Source: a virus
Strand: one strand, 5' to 3'
DNA: 43,776 bases
Virus record (IMG/VR): IMGVR_UViG_3300029309_004266
Coordinates: 1 to 43,776 of that record
The notes beneath the pieces are model-generated. The model ran no database searches and was not told where the DNA came from. It was given only the letters and a program-made list of their open reading frames with translations. This document shows, piece after piece, positions 1 through 7,132 of this stretch. Within the stretch, counting starts at the first letter, position 1. Each line of letters starts with the position of its first letter. A program made the translations under genes and the position numbers.

Positions 1-191
1 GTTGGGGACAAACAGCAGGAATAGCGCACGATGGTACAGATAATTTGGTCGTAAGACCAGAACAAGAAAGTTATCTTTACAATACTTTCCTCGCAGCACT
101 GGCAAATCCAAAGAAGGCTTTTTTTATTGATTTTGCATTTGCACAACCTGACGAAAAGAAACGCCTTGATTATGATTTCAAACTCATGCGC
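1..191. repeat. terminal direct repeat, left copy (assembly overlap)
   Basis: These 191 bases recur at 43586-43776 with one mismatch (C at 92, T at 43677), which falls in the third position of a leucine codon. Because one gene continues in frame across the joint, this is best read as the overlap of a circular or circularly permuted assembly. A real short terminal repeat is possible but less likely, because it would cut a gene. Confidence 0.9.
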
Positions 192-1190
192 AAAAAGATC
201 ATAGAAAGTGAGCGTATTACCTTATCGGATGATTTTGTAAGAAACGCTGTAGCACTTTCGTTTTCGTATCCAAAATATATTTTACAACTTCTACCAAAAG
301 CAATTCCCTGTTTTGATAATCTTTGGATAGAGTGGAATGAATTGGTAAAATTTGATGAGGTACAAAAACAAAACGAAACACTGGGAATACCAACTGAATA
401 CGATAGACGACCATATGTAGCAAATAAAACAGCTTATCATATAGAGAATAGAGGTTCTAATATTTTTCAATATACAGTTTGTTTGAGCGAACAATTTTAC
501 ACAGATCAAACGATGACAAAAAAATCTGCACAAGATGCAATGATGAGTTCTTGGTCTTGGTTTTTTTCAAATGAAGACTCTTTGGCATCTCTTGGATGTC
601 AACATAAGGGAAAACCATACACAGAAAGTCCTGATTTATTTAACAGGTTGCTTGGAAAAAAATATTGTGATCATTTTGCAGAAGACTTTCCTAAAACAGC
701 AATGAAAAACTTTGGTCAACAAATTGCGTTTGGTGAAACCGATATTACTGCAACAAAATTAAATTATCATACAGACCTCGAGCAAGAAGATAAAATTAAA
801 CAACAGCTTACAAACACAGCAATGGCATGTGATAGTGATTTAAGATTTCTGGCTGCTGTTTTTTCTCTTTTGAATTATCCAAGGTTTGTTCGAGAGGTTC
901 ATGCGCCACAAAAAATATATCCACAAATAAAATGGGGTCAGCGTGTTCCTAGAAATGAATTAAAAGTTATTGAAATTGAATTACCAAAACATGGCGTAAA
1001 TATCTATCAACAGCTTTTTACTGGTCATGGTACACCTAAACGACAGCATACAAGACGAGGTCATTGGCGCGTTTTAAAAGATGTTCATGGGCGAATTAAA
1101 AAACGTACATGGGTCAAACAGTGTACAGTTGGAAATGCAGAACTGGGAATAATCGAACATGAATATATCCTTACGTCAAAAAGTAAATAA
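1..1190 (+). CDS. 3' part of a 459-aa phage protein of unknown function (continues from 43396)
   Basis: The gene enters the window open. Its first in-frame codon is at position 3, and joined to 43396-43585 it gives 459 residues. I do not recognise a catalytic domain. The C-terminal 60 residues are basic and contain HTRRGHWR followed by KRTWVKQ, a tail seen in many phage and plasmid hypothetical proteins. The middle is mixed alpha/beta with several Trp and Tyr residues and no membrane segment. It overlaps the next gene by 32 nt and sits in an early-type block between two small helix-turn-helix proteins, so a DNA-related early role is a guess only. Starting it at the TTG at position 45 would be an artefact of the cut. 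Confidence 0.8.
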   Translation, partial: WGQTAGIAHDGTDNLVVRPEQESYLYNTFLAALANPKKAFFIDFAFAQPDEKKRLDYDFKLMRKKIIESERITLSDDFVRNAVALSFSYPKYILQLLPKAIPCFDNLWIEWNELVKFDEVQKQNETLGIPTEYDRRPYVANKTAYHIENRGSNIFQYTVCLSEQFYTDQTMTKKSAQDAMMSSWSWFFSNEDSLASLGCQHKGKPYTESPDLFNRLLGKKYCDHFAEDFPKTAMKNFGQQIAFGETDITATKLNYHTDLEQEDKIKQQLTNTAMACDSDLRFLAAVFSLLNYPRFVREVHAPQKIYPQIKWGQRVPRNELKVIEIELPKHGVNIYQQLFTGHGTPKRQHTRRGHWRVLKDVHGRIKKRTWVKQCTVGNAELGIIEHEYILTSKSK

Positions 1191-1551
1191 AGCAAAATCT
1201 GAACTAAAACTTGCTCGAAGGCAAATGAGAATTGAAACGATTAAATGTTATGCCGATGCTGGTTTTTCGGCACCAGCCATTGCAGAGATTTTGCAGGTCA
1301 ACGTAATTACCCTGAGAACTTTTGCTTATAATCACAACATATTTTTTAAACATAGGAAACCAATGTCAAAAGAAAAATTATCCGAAGGACTTATTCAAGA
1401 GCGCAAATACTTAACACAGCAAGTTTTATATTGGGAACGAGAACGATGGAGGTCTGATTCGGACAAAAACGCGACCAATAATTATTACCTTGCAAAAAAA
1501 GACCTGACAGAATTTTATTCTAAATGCAGAGCAGCAGGTATAAAAATTTAG
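1159..1551 (+). CDS. small helix-turn-helix protein
   Basis: A 130-aa basic protein. Residues about 20-55 read as a helix-turn-helix of the resolvase/FIS type: CYADAGFSAPAIAEIL, then a second helix ending in NHNIFF. The pattern (G-S-x-x-x-x-A-x-I-L, then HNI-F) is also found in the 69-aa protein at 43183-43392, on the other side of the 459-aa gene, so the two look paralogous. The C-terminal half is charged and helical (KYLTQQVLYWERERW). The start lies inside the end of the previous gene, consistent with translational coupling. Regulator or packaging accessory roles are both possible. Confidence 0.7.
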   Translation: MNISLRQKVNKAKSELKLARRQMRIETIKCYADAGFSAPAIAEILQVNVITLRTFAYNHNIFFKHRKPMSKEKLSEGLIQERKYLTQQVLYWERERWRSDSDKNATNNYYLAKKDLTEFYSKCRAAGIKI

Positions 1552-1559
1552 ATAATCGT

Positions 1560-1624
1560 GTGGCGGTGAAAAAATAACAGATAAACTGTTGTGGTTTTAA
1601 TAAGAAGAAATATCCCACCGCCAC
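1560..1624 (+). other. nested inverted repeat in an intergenic leader
   Basis: GTGGCGGTG (1560-1568) pairs perfectly with CACCGCCAC (1616-1624). An inner stem, AACAG (1576-1580) with CTGTT (1586-1590), lies between them. It occupies the 107-nt gap ahead of the gene at 1659 and is much more GC-rich than its surroundings. It has no T-tract and so is not a normal terminator. It could be a structured 5' leader, a protein-binding site or a packaging site. Confidence 0.5.
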
Positions 1625-1658
1625 TTAAAAGTTTTACAAAAAGGAATAGCAAAATTCA

Positions 1659-2084
1659 ATGAAAAAAGTAGCTGTAGATTTTGCAATAACACAACTTGAA
1701 ACTATAAAAGTTGCAATGGAAAACTATCATTTTTATATTAAGCAAAATCATAAATATAAAGATACAAAATTAGCATCGATTAAAAAAATAATCAATAAAA
1801 TTGATAAAACGTTACTTGATCACAATGTAGATTTGCAGTCGTATACTGTTTTTCGCGGAGAAGGTATTTCCAGTACACTTTTAACTAAATTGAAAGCTGA
1901 TGTGCAAAATCTTTTTAACTGTCAAAAAATAAATTTACAATATCATCCAATATTTTCTGAAAAAAATGGTCACGGTAGTCATATTATTGTTGTTATGGAT
2001 GATAAAACAGAAGACATCTGGATATGTGATGTTGATGCAAATGAAAATTTAGAATTTAAGAAAAACAAATGTTACGTACAGTAA
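1659..2084 (+). CDS. hypothetical protein, 141 aa
   Basis: Not recognised. The N-terminal half (residues 1-60) is a lysine-rich, probably helical region. The C-terminal half looks like a small alpha/beta fold with GHGSHIIVVMDD near residues 108-119, followed by a Trp-containing strand. There is no signal peptide or membrane segment. Its 3' end overlaps the RusA gene by 16 nt, so the two are probably co-translated. The upstream gap carries the nested inverted repeat at 1560-1624. The context is early DNA metabolism. Confidence 0.65.
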   Translation: MKKVAVDFAITQLETIKVAMENYHFYIKQNHKYKDTKLASIKKIINKIDKTLLDHNVDLQSYTVFRGEGISSTLLTKLKADVQNLFNCQKINLQYHPIFSEKNGHGSHIIVVMDDKTEDIWICDVDANENLEFKKNKCYVQ

Positions 2085-2500
2085 ATTTTGTAGTATCTGG
2101 AACTCCTGTTGGGAAAGGCAGACCACGTTTTACAAAAACTGGTGTGCCGTATACACCAAAAGAAACCAAAGACTATGAGGCACGAATCAAGAATTCAGCA
2201 TGGGTTGCAATGAAGAAGCTTCGTTTAAGCGCATCAAAAAAAAGATGCAGTGTAATAATGACGGCTGTATTTCCAATTCCTAAATCTTATTCTAAAAAGA
2301 AAGTTCTTCACTGTCAGGCTGGTAATATTGTACCTCCGCGTCCTGATATTGATAATATTGTTAAGGCTGCACTCGATGGGTGTAATTCTATTGTATATGA
2401 CGATGATAAACAGGTATGGCATATTGCTGCATTTAAAAAATATACTGACATTGACGAAAAGCCTCATTTGAATATCAAAGTTCAATGGGATGCAACATGA
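2069..2500 (+). CDS. rusA: RusA-type Holliday junction resolvase
   Basis: A 143-aa protein matching the RusA family (about 120-140 aa), dimeric Mg-dependent nucleases that cut four-way DNA junctions in the cytoplasm. The N-terminus shows the family strand GTPVGKGRPR. The acidic active-site cluster is present as RPDIDNIVKAALDG (two Asp plus the conserved Lys), followed by IVYDDDKQV with the third Asp. In phages this enzyme resolves branched intermediates before packaging and after annealing. It pairs logically with the ERF/SSB operon on the opposite strand. Its stop overlaps the next start in ATGA. Confidence 0.93.
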   Translation: MLRTVNFVVSGTPVGKGRPRFTKTGVPYTPKETKDYEARIKNSAWVAMKKLRLSASKKRCSVIMTAVFPIPKSYSKKKVLHCQAGNIVPPRPDIDNIVKAALDGCNSIVYDDDKQVWHIAAFKKYTDIDEKPHLNIKVQWDAT

Positions 2501-3198
2501 CCGAAACAGTATTTATTTTCGATATGGATGGTACACTTACACCAAGTAAACAAATAATTGATAAAGAATTTTACGAATTTTTTTTCTCATTTTGTGAGTC
2601 ACATTCTGTTTCAATTGTAAGTGGTGCGGATTATCAGCAAATTGTTAAACAGTTAAGTGGTGAATTATTAAGTGAATGTGAGGCTGTATTTCCTTGCTCT
2701 GGAAACGAAGAGCGATTTTTAGGTGAGGTTTTATCATCCAAGCCTTGGGTACCAAGCGAAAGATTAATTACGCACCTAGCTGCGCTTTGTGATGCGTCTG
2801 CATATCCCATAAAATTAGGAAATCATATTGAACTTAGAATGGGAATGTTAAATTTTAGCATTGTTGGTAGACCTGCTTCATTAGAAGATAGAGATATGTA
2901 TAAAACTTGGGACAGAGAATACAAAGAAAGAGCTGCTTGTGCGGCGTATGTGAATACCAAATTTGCTGGTTTAAATGCTGTTGTTGCAGGAGAAACTGGA
3001 ATAGATATTTTCCCAAAGGGAAAAGATAAAAGTCAAATTATAAAAAATAAATACTATAGAGATAAGCAGACAATTTTTTTTGGCGATAGTATTTTTCCAA
3101 ATGGTAATGATTACACCATTGCCTTGGCTTGTCATAAATACCATTATGTAAGAAACTGGAAAGACACTCAGTCAATACTTGCTGCAGAGTATTTATAA
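2497..3198 (+). CDS. eukaryotic-type phosphomannomutase (HAD superfamily, PMM family)
   Basis: About 233 aa, the size of PMM/Sec53-type enzymes, which convert mannose-6-phosphate to mannose-1-phosphate. HAD motif I is FIFDMDGTLTP, motif II is the Ser in SIVSGADY, the cap carries IELRMGMLNFSIVGR (substrate-binding Arg region of PMM), and motifs III/IV are FPKGKDKSQ and FFGDSIFPNGNDY. This set identifies PMM specifically rather than a generic HAD phosphatase. I place the start at 2497, where ATGA overlaps the rusA stop. An in-frame ATG 12 nt upstream is less likely. The 3' end overlaps the opposite-strand HNH gene by 31 nt. A sugar-1-phosphate supply role for the glycosyltransferase at 8486 is inference. 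Confidence 0.88.
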   Translation: MTETVFIFDMDGTLTPSKQIIDKEFYEFFFSFCESHSVSIVSGADYQQIVKQLSGELLSECEAVFPCSGNEERFLGEVLSSKPWVPSERLITHLAALCDASAYPIKLGNHIELRMGMLNFSIVGRPASLEDRDMYKTWDREYKERAACAAYVNTKFAGLNAVVAGETGIDIFPKGKDKSQIIKNKYYRDKQTIFFGDSIFPNGNDYTIALACHKYHYVRNWKDTQSILAAEYL

Positions 3199-3494
3199 TC
3201 TTTTCCATACAATCTTTCCCATTCCAATGGTTGTTTATGAATGGCAACCTTTGATTGATCCCATAAACCTTGATGATGCCCATCGCAAAGTGGAATGGCT
3301 GTATCATCAGATCGCTTTCTGGCACTGTATCTATCGTGAATTGGATGATGTGCTGTTGTTGCAGATAATTGTGGTTCGTTAAATTTACGACAAATACAAC
3401 ATGGCATTGATCGTATTTTATCTAGATATTTTGGATTTTTTTTGACTTTACTTTTTTTTAAACCGATTGGAGGTTTGTTGGCTAAATTTGTCAT
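3168..3494 (-). CDS. Ref/HNH-like putative nuclease
   Basis: A 108-aa protein with a lysine-rich N-terminus, then a zinc-binding HNH-like core: C32-x2-C35 (MPCCICRKF), TTAHHPIHDR, and PLCDGHHQGLWD, ending in WERLYGKDY. This order fits the Ref/DUF968-type HNH fold found in phage recombination regions, where the P1 member is a RecA-dependent nuclease. It is the last gene of the minus-strand recombination operon. It overlaps the preceding gene by 4 nt and collides tail to tail with the phosphomannomutase gene (31 nt overlap). Nuclease activity is inferred. Confidence 0.75.
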   Translation of the reverse strand: MTNLANKPPIGLKKSKVKKNPKYLDKIRSMPCCICRKFNEPQLSATTAHHPIHDRYSARKRSDDTAIPLCDGHHQGLWDQSKVAIHKQPLEWERLYGKDYKYSAASID

Positions 3495-3907
3495 AACATT
3501 TCCGAAACAGGATCGTAACCAATGGTGGTAGAAAGCTTTTCCATGGCTTGTTCAAAAAAATCGTTAAACTCTTTTTGATCCATTTTACTAAATGCTATAC
3601 TGTCTGGAACGTAATATACACCACCATTTGCTTTATTAACAACTGTTCGGTAATAACCACAAAGCATTTTTAAATCGTCGTGCAAATGTGCAGATGTTGC
3701 CCACCTTTGTGTTGCTTTTACTACGTTATTTAAAATAGACCAATACAGCTTATGGTGTTGAGGCGATCGCTCACTGACAGCTTGAATATTGAATAATTGA
3801 TTATTTTTATAAACCTCTAGCATTTCTGCGTCATATCGCGTGACAGGGTGCAAGACCCCATCACGCTTTATAACTTGTAAAGTTGGTCTAGAACGGGATT
3901 TCATCAT
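3491..3907 (-). CDS. DUF1367/NinB-like recombination-associated protein
   Basis: About 138 aa from the start I choose at 3907 (a tandem ATGATG leaves 3904 as the alternative). An upstream start at 4006 would overlap the SSB gene by 119 nt and is unlikely. The body resembles DUF1367/NinB proteins: FNIQAVSERSPQHHKLYWSI corresponds to the family R-x(3-5)-H-x-x-x-W/F segment, and SIAFSKMDQKEFNDFFEQA to the C-terminal S-I/T-x-M-D-x-x-E-F motif. Family members sit with SSB and annealing proteins in phage recombination blocks, as here, but the biochemical role is not settled. Confidence 0.75.
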   Translation of the reverse strand: MMKSRSRPTLQVIKRDGVLHPVTRYDAEMLEVYKNNQLFNIQAVSERSPQHHKLYWSILNNVVKATQRWATSAHLHDDLKMLCGYYRTVVNKANGGVYYVPDSIAFSKMDQKEFNDFFEQAMEKLSTTIGYDPVSEML

Positions 3908-4259
3908 CCAAGCCATCCAGTTCCGTGTTTTCGTCAACATCAGTTGATTGGTCAGTGTCCAGAGAGGTTCTATTCCGCCCACCAAGCAATTCAAGCTGCT
4001 CAACATTACAAGTTATTCTTGTATTACCATTATATTCATCAGTGCCAAAATCACCAGATATAAATACTTTTGTTCCCTTCTTTAAATATTGCGCAATACT
4101 TGTTTGTTGTCCCCATAAACTACAATCAATATACGCAGTTGTTTTTTTTCTTCTATCGTTTACAGCAACAGAAAAATTAACCACATCGTGACCACTGTTG
4201 GTTTTCCTTACATCAGAGCAATCTTTTGTAAGATTACCAATAAACATATGGATGTGCAT
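3888..4259 (-). CDS. ssb: single-stranded DNA-binding protein
   Basis: A 123-aa SSB with an OB fold at residues about 1-95: GNLTKDCSDVRKTNSGHDVVNF is abbreviated from the usual first strands, then CSLWGQQ and GTKVFISGDFG. The C-terminus is an acidic tail ending in DDEIPF, the classical protein-interaction tip. It coats ssDNA during replication and annealing and recruits partner proteins. The gene overlaps the ERF stop by one base (TAATG) and the DUF1367 start by about 20 nt, so the operon is tightly coupled. Confidence 0.95.
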   Translation of the reverse strand: MHIHMFIGNLTKDCSDVRKTNSGHDVVNFSVAVNDRRKKTTAYIDCSLWGQQTSIAQYLKKGTKVFISGDFGTDEYNGNTRITCNVEQLELLGGRNRTSLDTDQSTDVDENTELDGLDDEIPF

Positions 4260-4885
4260 TAATTAATCTCCAGTTCTGCTTCTCTACTTTGCCACTGTAC
4301 TTCTAATTCTGCTGATCTTTCTTCATTAAATGTTTTTATATTGTCGATAATATTTTGTGCTTCTTTACCGAATTTTAAAAGTGCATCTGCATCCATTGTT
4401 GGTAACATTCTTTCTAATTTAATTGCACGTTCTAAAACACTTGCTTGTTTTGGTGTGATTGATTTTTCTTTTAAATCTTTTTTAATTTGCATTCTATCTT
4501 CACCGACAGCTTTATTACCATCATCATCTTGTACTGGTACACCTGTCAATGATGCCAAACCATATCGTCTTGCATATGTGATTGCACCACCAAGCGACTG
4601 CATATCAGATTTTTTGTATTCTAGATAAACGGTACTTGTAAACGAGTGACCAGATGTATGTACTGCACTTGTCTTGACAAATTTTCCATGTTCGTCAGCA
4701 CCACACTCTTGAATAATTGCAAAACCTTTTGATGCAAATGCAGGTATAACGGCATCTTGTATTGCAGATAAATCTGCGTATGCGTTATTCAAAAAGGCAT
4801 TTTTTTGATTTTTAATTGCTTTTCCCATATTTGCTTGGGCTTCAACAAATGCGGTGATTGCGTCTGTATTTTTAACTTCATTCAT
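4259..4885 (-). CDS. erf: ERF-family single-strand annealing protein
   Basis: A 208-aa ERF-type recombinase, a RecT-like functional class that anneals complementary ssDNA independently of RecA. Family signatures seen: NAYADLSAIQDAVIPAFASK, then GFAIIQECG, and the highly conserved SLGGAITYARRYGLASLTG followed by DDDGN. The C-terminal 70 residues are charged and helical and probably mediate oligomerisation or SSB contact. It stands between Gp157 and SSB with junctions of 0 and 1 nt. With RusA it gives the phage an annealing-based recombination path. Confidence 0.93.
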   Translation of the reverse strand: MNEVKNTDAITAFVEAQANMGKAIKNQKNAFLNNAYADLSAIQDAVIPAFASKGFAIIQECGADEHGKFVKTSAVHTSGHSFTSTVYLEYKKSDMQSLGGAITYARRYGLASLTGVPVQDDDGNKAVGEDRMQIKKDLKEKSITPKQASVLERAIKLERMLPTMDADALLKFGKEAQNIIDNIKTFNEERSAELEVQWQSREAELEIN

Positions 4886-5368
4886 TTACTTCATCCTTAT
4901 ACTTATAGTTGTGTTACCAGATACCAATTCGGCTCCATCAATCTGTACACCTGCTTGTAATTGTTTTTTGATTTCTATTTTATCGGGTATGATGTTTACC
5001 TTACAAAGTTGTGACGGAATTTTATTCTCGTCAGTTATATTTAGTATTTCACCTCCTTTTCTAAGCGATACAGTAGCTATCGCATGTGGTATTTTTTTCT
5101 GATTGGTCATTAAAAGAATTTTGTGAAGCGTTTCTTTCAATGCATCTTTACGCTGTTTTAATCCATTACGTCTAAGATTGTACCGATCAATTAAGGCATT
5201 CATTGACTCTATTTGACATTCTGTTTCGTTTACTTTTTCTAAAACAGTACCAACGAAATCAAGAACATCTGTTTCTCCATCAAGAGTATCCCAAAATGTT
5301 TCTAAATCATCAGCGTAATCTGCTAATTCTTCGGAAACCATTGTAACAAGTCCACTATCAATCTGCAT
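4886..5368 (-). CDS. Gp157-family protein
   Basis: A 160-aa protein of the siphovirus Gp157 family. The N-terminal two thirds is a long acidic and basic helical stretch (ETECQIESMNALIDRYNL region), probably a coiled coil. The C-terminal third carries the diagnostic VSLRKGGEILNITDENKIP and later VQIDGAELV plus TTISIR. Members are almost always next to SSB and annealing genes. A Streptococcus phage member was linked to phage resistance when expressed in the host, but the mechanism is not known to me. The start overlaps the upstream gene by 11 nt. Confidence 0.85.
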   Translation of the reverse strand: MQIDSGLVTMVSEELADYADDLETFWDTLDGETDVLDFVGTVLEKVNETECQIESMNALIDRYNLRRNGLKQRKDALKETLHKILLMTNQKKIPHAIATVSLRKGGEILNITDENKIPSQLCKVNIIPDKIEIKKQLQAGVQIDGAELVSGNTTISIRMK

Positions 5369-5600
5369 TTTCTTTATCCTTGATAAGGGTTAATGCAGCA
5401 GAAAACTTACTTTTATCAAATGCCCTTTCTATTGCCACATCAAGCATTTGCAAACATCTTGGTGGATATGCCAACCTTTTGTATTCATCGTATGAAATTT
5501 TATCATCTTCCATATCTTGCAAAAGTTTACCATTGTGATCATGAATTTCTGAACAGATTTCTAATTTAACGTCTAATGCTGATACGTATTTTGTAATCAT
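5358..5600 (-). CDS. hypothetical protein, first gene of the recombination operon
   Basis: An 80-aa acidic, probably all-helical protein (YVSALDVKLEICSEIHDH, then LQDMEDDKISYDEYKRLA, then LDVAIERAFDKSKF). I do not recognise the family. It is the promoter-proximal gene of the minus operon that continues to 3168. Its leader carries GAGGTTC (complement of 5604-5610) just before the ATG, the same leader used by six other genes of this genome. Early expression is therefore likely. Confidence 0.7.
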   Translation of the reverse strand: MITKYVSALDVKLEICSEIHDHNGKLLQDMEDDKISYDEYKRLAYPPRCLQMLDVAIERAFDKSKFSAALTLIKDKENAD

Positions 5601-5630
5601 TTTGAACCTCTTTAAATAAATGATAGTAAC

Positions 5631-5659
5631 ATACTAATTTTAAAGGATTTATTTGTCAA
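5631..5659 (-). promoter_or_regulatory. early promoter P1 (recombination operon)
   Basis: On the minus strand there is TTGACA (complement of 5654-5659), a 17-nt spacer and TAGTAT (complement of 5631-5636). TGTAAATATT lies just upstream and a GAGGTTC leader lies before the ATG at 5600. It belongs to a family of six matching promoters in this genome. Confidence 0.75.
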
Positions 5660-5715
5660 CCAAATATTTACAAAAACTTTTGGTGACTTTATAACTAAAA
5701 TTATTTAAAAGAAAA

Positions 5716-5751
5716 AAGGTCATACAGAAACTATCAAAACTGTATGACCTT
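5716..5751 (-). promoter_or_regulatory. 12-bp inverted repeat, operator or minus-strand terminator
   Basis: AAGGTCATACAG (5716-5727) and CTGTATGACCTT (5740-5751) are perfect complements around a 12-nt loop. Read on the minus strand, the stem is followed by TTTTTTCTTTT, the form of an intrinsic terminator that would shield promoter P1. The loop holds TTTGATAGTTT on the minus strand, the same string as the extended -10 of promoters P2 and P3, but no -35 is present. An operator role is therefore equally possible. Confidence 0.6.
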
Positions 5752-5757
5752 ATGCGT

Positions 5758-5782
5758 CACTTAAGGGCTTAAGTGTGCCCTT
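5758..5782. promoter_or_regulatory. overlapping palindromes upstream of the replication gene
   Basis: CACTTAAG (5758-5765) is mirrored by CTTAAGTG (5768-5775). AAGGGC (5763-5768) is mirrored by GCCCTT (5777-5782). Two interlocking dyads immediately before the replication initiator gene look like a repressor or initiator binding site. Function is inferred from position. Confidence 0.5.
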
Positions 5783-5821
5783 CACATATCAATATTTTTG
5801 ATTTTTGTAAAGGAGAAATCA

Positions 5822-6523
5822 ATGTCACATTATATGACTGCACTTGCAATGAAACAGAAGGGAATTAAACCTTCCGCTAAAATTGTTTTGTACTGGCTTG
5901 CCGATCATTACAATGGCGAAAGTGGTGAATGTTTCCCTAGCCATAAACGTTTGGCTGAATGTTGTGAAATGACAAGGCAGAGTATTATTAATCAATTAAA
6001 AATTTTAGAAGAAGCGGGTTTAATAGAAATTAAACCGAGATTTAGAGACAATGGTTCACATACATCTAATACATACGAATTGTTACTTGTTGATAACGAA
6101 AAAGAAGCAGAGGTAGTCAAAAATTTTGACATACCTAGTCAAAAAAATGAACAAGGGCTTATAAAAGATTTTAACACCCTTAACCTTGTAAATAATAACC
6201 AAGTAATTGAACCAGATAATATAAGGGTTATTACATTTTTTGATGAGGTTTGGGAAAGGTATCCAAGAAAAGTTGGCAAGGGTGCAGCAAAAAAAGCATG
6301 GGTTAAAGCATGTTCAAAAATAAATGATTCAGCACTACGCGATGCTGTTTTTGAATATATTGAGGCTGTCAATGGAAAAACGAAAAAGTTTATTCCACAT
6401 CTTGCAACATGGTTAAATCAAGAAAGATGGGATGACGAAATAGAAAATATAGAACCAGAAAAAACATCTGATTTTTTGAAAAATCTGTTCAAATCAAAAA
6501 CCCTAGGAATTGAAAAACAATGA
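5822..6523 (+). CDS. replication initiator, winged-helix protein (lambda O-like)
   Basis: 233 aa. The start at 5822 is preceded by a strong ribosome site (AAGGAG, 7 nt spacing). A TTG 24 nt upstream is not needed. The N-terminal 90 residues form a winged helix-turn-helix of the HTH_36 replication-initiator type: LYWLADHYN, then CFPSHKRLAECCEM, SIINQLKILEEAGLI and the wing. A linker follows, then a C-terminal domain with FFDEVWERYPRKVGKGAAKK and HLATWLNQERW, common in phage O-like proteins. Probable role: origin binding and recruitment of the host helicase. The next gene overlaps in ATGA. Confidence 0.82.
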   Translation: MSHYMTALAMKQKGIKPSAKIVLYWLADHYNGESGECFPSHKRLAECCEMTRQSIINQLKILEEAGLIEIKPRFRDNGSHTSNTYELLLVDNEKEAEVVKNFDIPSQKNEQGLIKDFNTLNLVNNNQVIEPDNIRVITFFDEVWERYPRKVGKGAAKKAWVKACSKINDSALRDAVFEYIEAVNGKTKKFIPHLATWLNQERWDDEIENIEPEKTSDFLKNLFKSKTLGIEKQ

Positions 6524-7011
6524 ATTACGAGCAACGAAAAAGACAAATTTCTGCATGGTTGATGCAAACATTAAAACGCTATGAGGTACCATCACATATG
6601 GACGAAGATGCTTGTAGAGAAGAAATGGTTTTGATGGTAGAAGATATTAATAGCGAAATACCAAAATTAAATGAGTCAGGCATGAGGTATCTTTTAGAAA
6701 AAGTAGCACAGTATGTAAGAAAAAACCAATCATCTAGAAAATGGCCGACAATAAATATTTTTACAAAAGGTGTCAAAGAATATCGGGATAAAATGGATGA
6801 TGATTTGGTTATTCAAGAAGCTCCAAAAGACTTTGATCCCTCTTTAATCAATGCAAAAAGAATTAAAAATTTAGAAAGTGTTGGCGAATGGTGGATAGTT
6901 GGCGGTGGTGCGCAAAAATTATTACAACAAAATTTAATTACAGAAGATGATTTAAAACCTTACATGAATTTTCTTGCATCACAAAAAAAATCTAGTAATA
7001 TGGCTAAATAA
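6520..7011 (+). CDS. putative replication partner protein
   Basis: A 163-aa acidic, mostly helical protein, translationally coupled (ATGA) to the initiator. Segments such as MDEDACREEMVLMVEDINSE and RYLLEKVAQYVRKNQ suggest a helical bundle. SSRKWPTINIFTKGVKEYRD sits mid-protein, and the C-terminal segment includes VGEWWIVGGGAQKLL. No Walker A motif is present, so it is not an ordinary DnaC/P ATPase loader. Its position suggests a helicase-loading or initiator-cofactor role, which is inference. It is followed by the terminator at 7062. Confidence 0.6.
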   Translation: MNYEQRKRQISAWLMQTLKRYEVPSHMDEDACREEMVLMVEDINSEIPKLNESGMRYLLEKVAQYVRKNQSSRKWPTINIFTKGVKEYRDKMDDDLVIQEAPKDFDPSLINAKRIKNLESVGEWWIVGGGAQKLLQQNLITEDDLKPYMNFLASQKKSSNMAK

Positions 7012-7061
7012 TCAAGGGTCAGCGATTGGCGTCATTACCACTTGGTTTGCCTCAACTTTGT

Positions 7062-7087
7062 ACCCCCTTTTTTAGGGGGTTTTTTTT
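7062..7087 (+). terminator. rho-independent terminator after the replication genes
   Basis: ACCCCCT (7062-7068), a 5-nt loop, AGGGGGT (7074-7080), then a run of T to 7087. It separates the replication pair from the modification cassette that starts at 7133. The latter therefore needs its own promoter or read-through. Confidence 0.9.
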
Positions 7088-7132
7088 ATAGGAAATGTAT
7101 GTATTGTAGTTACAAAATTTGGGAGAAATATT

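Noticed and set aside
3888-4006. Longer N-terminus of the DUF1367-like gene starting at 4006
   Set aside because: It would overlap most of the SSB C-terminal coding region, has no ribosome site, and the added residues do not resemble the family.
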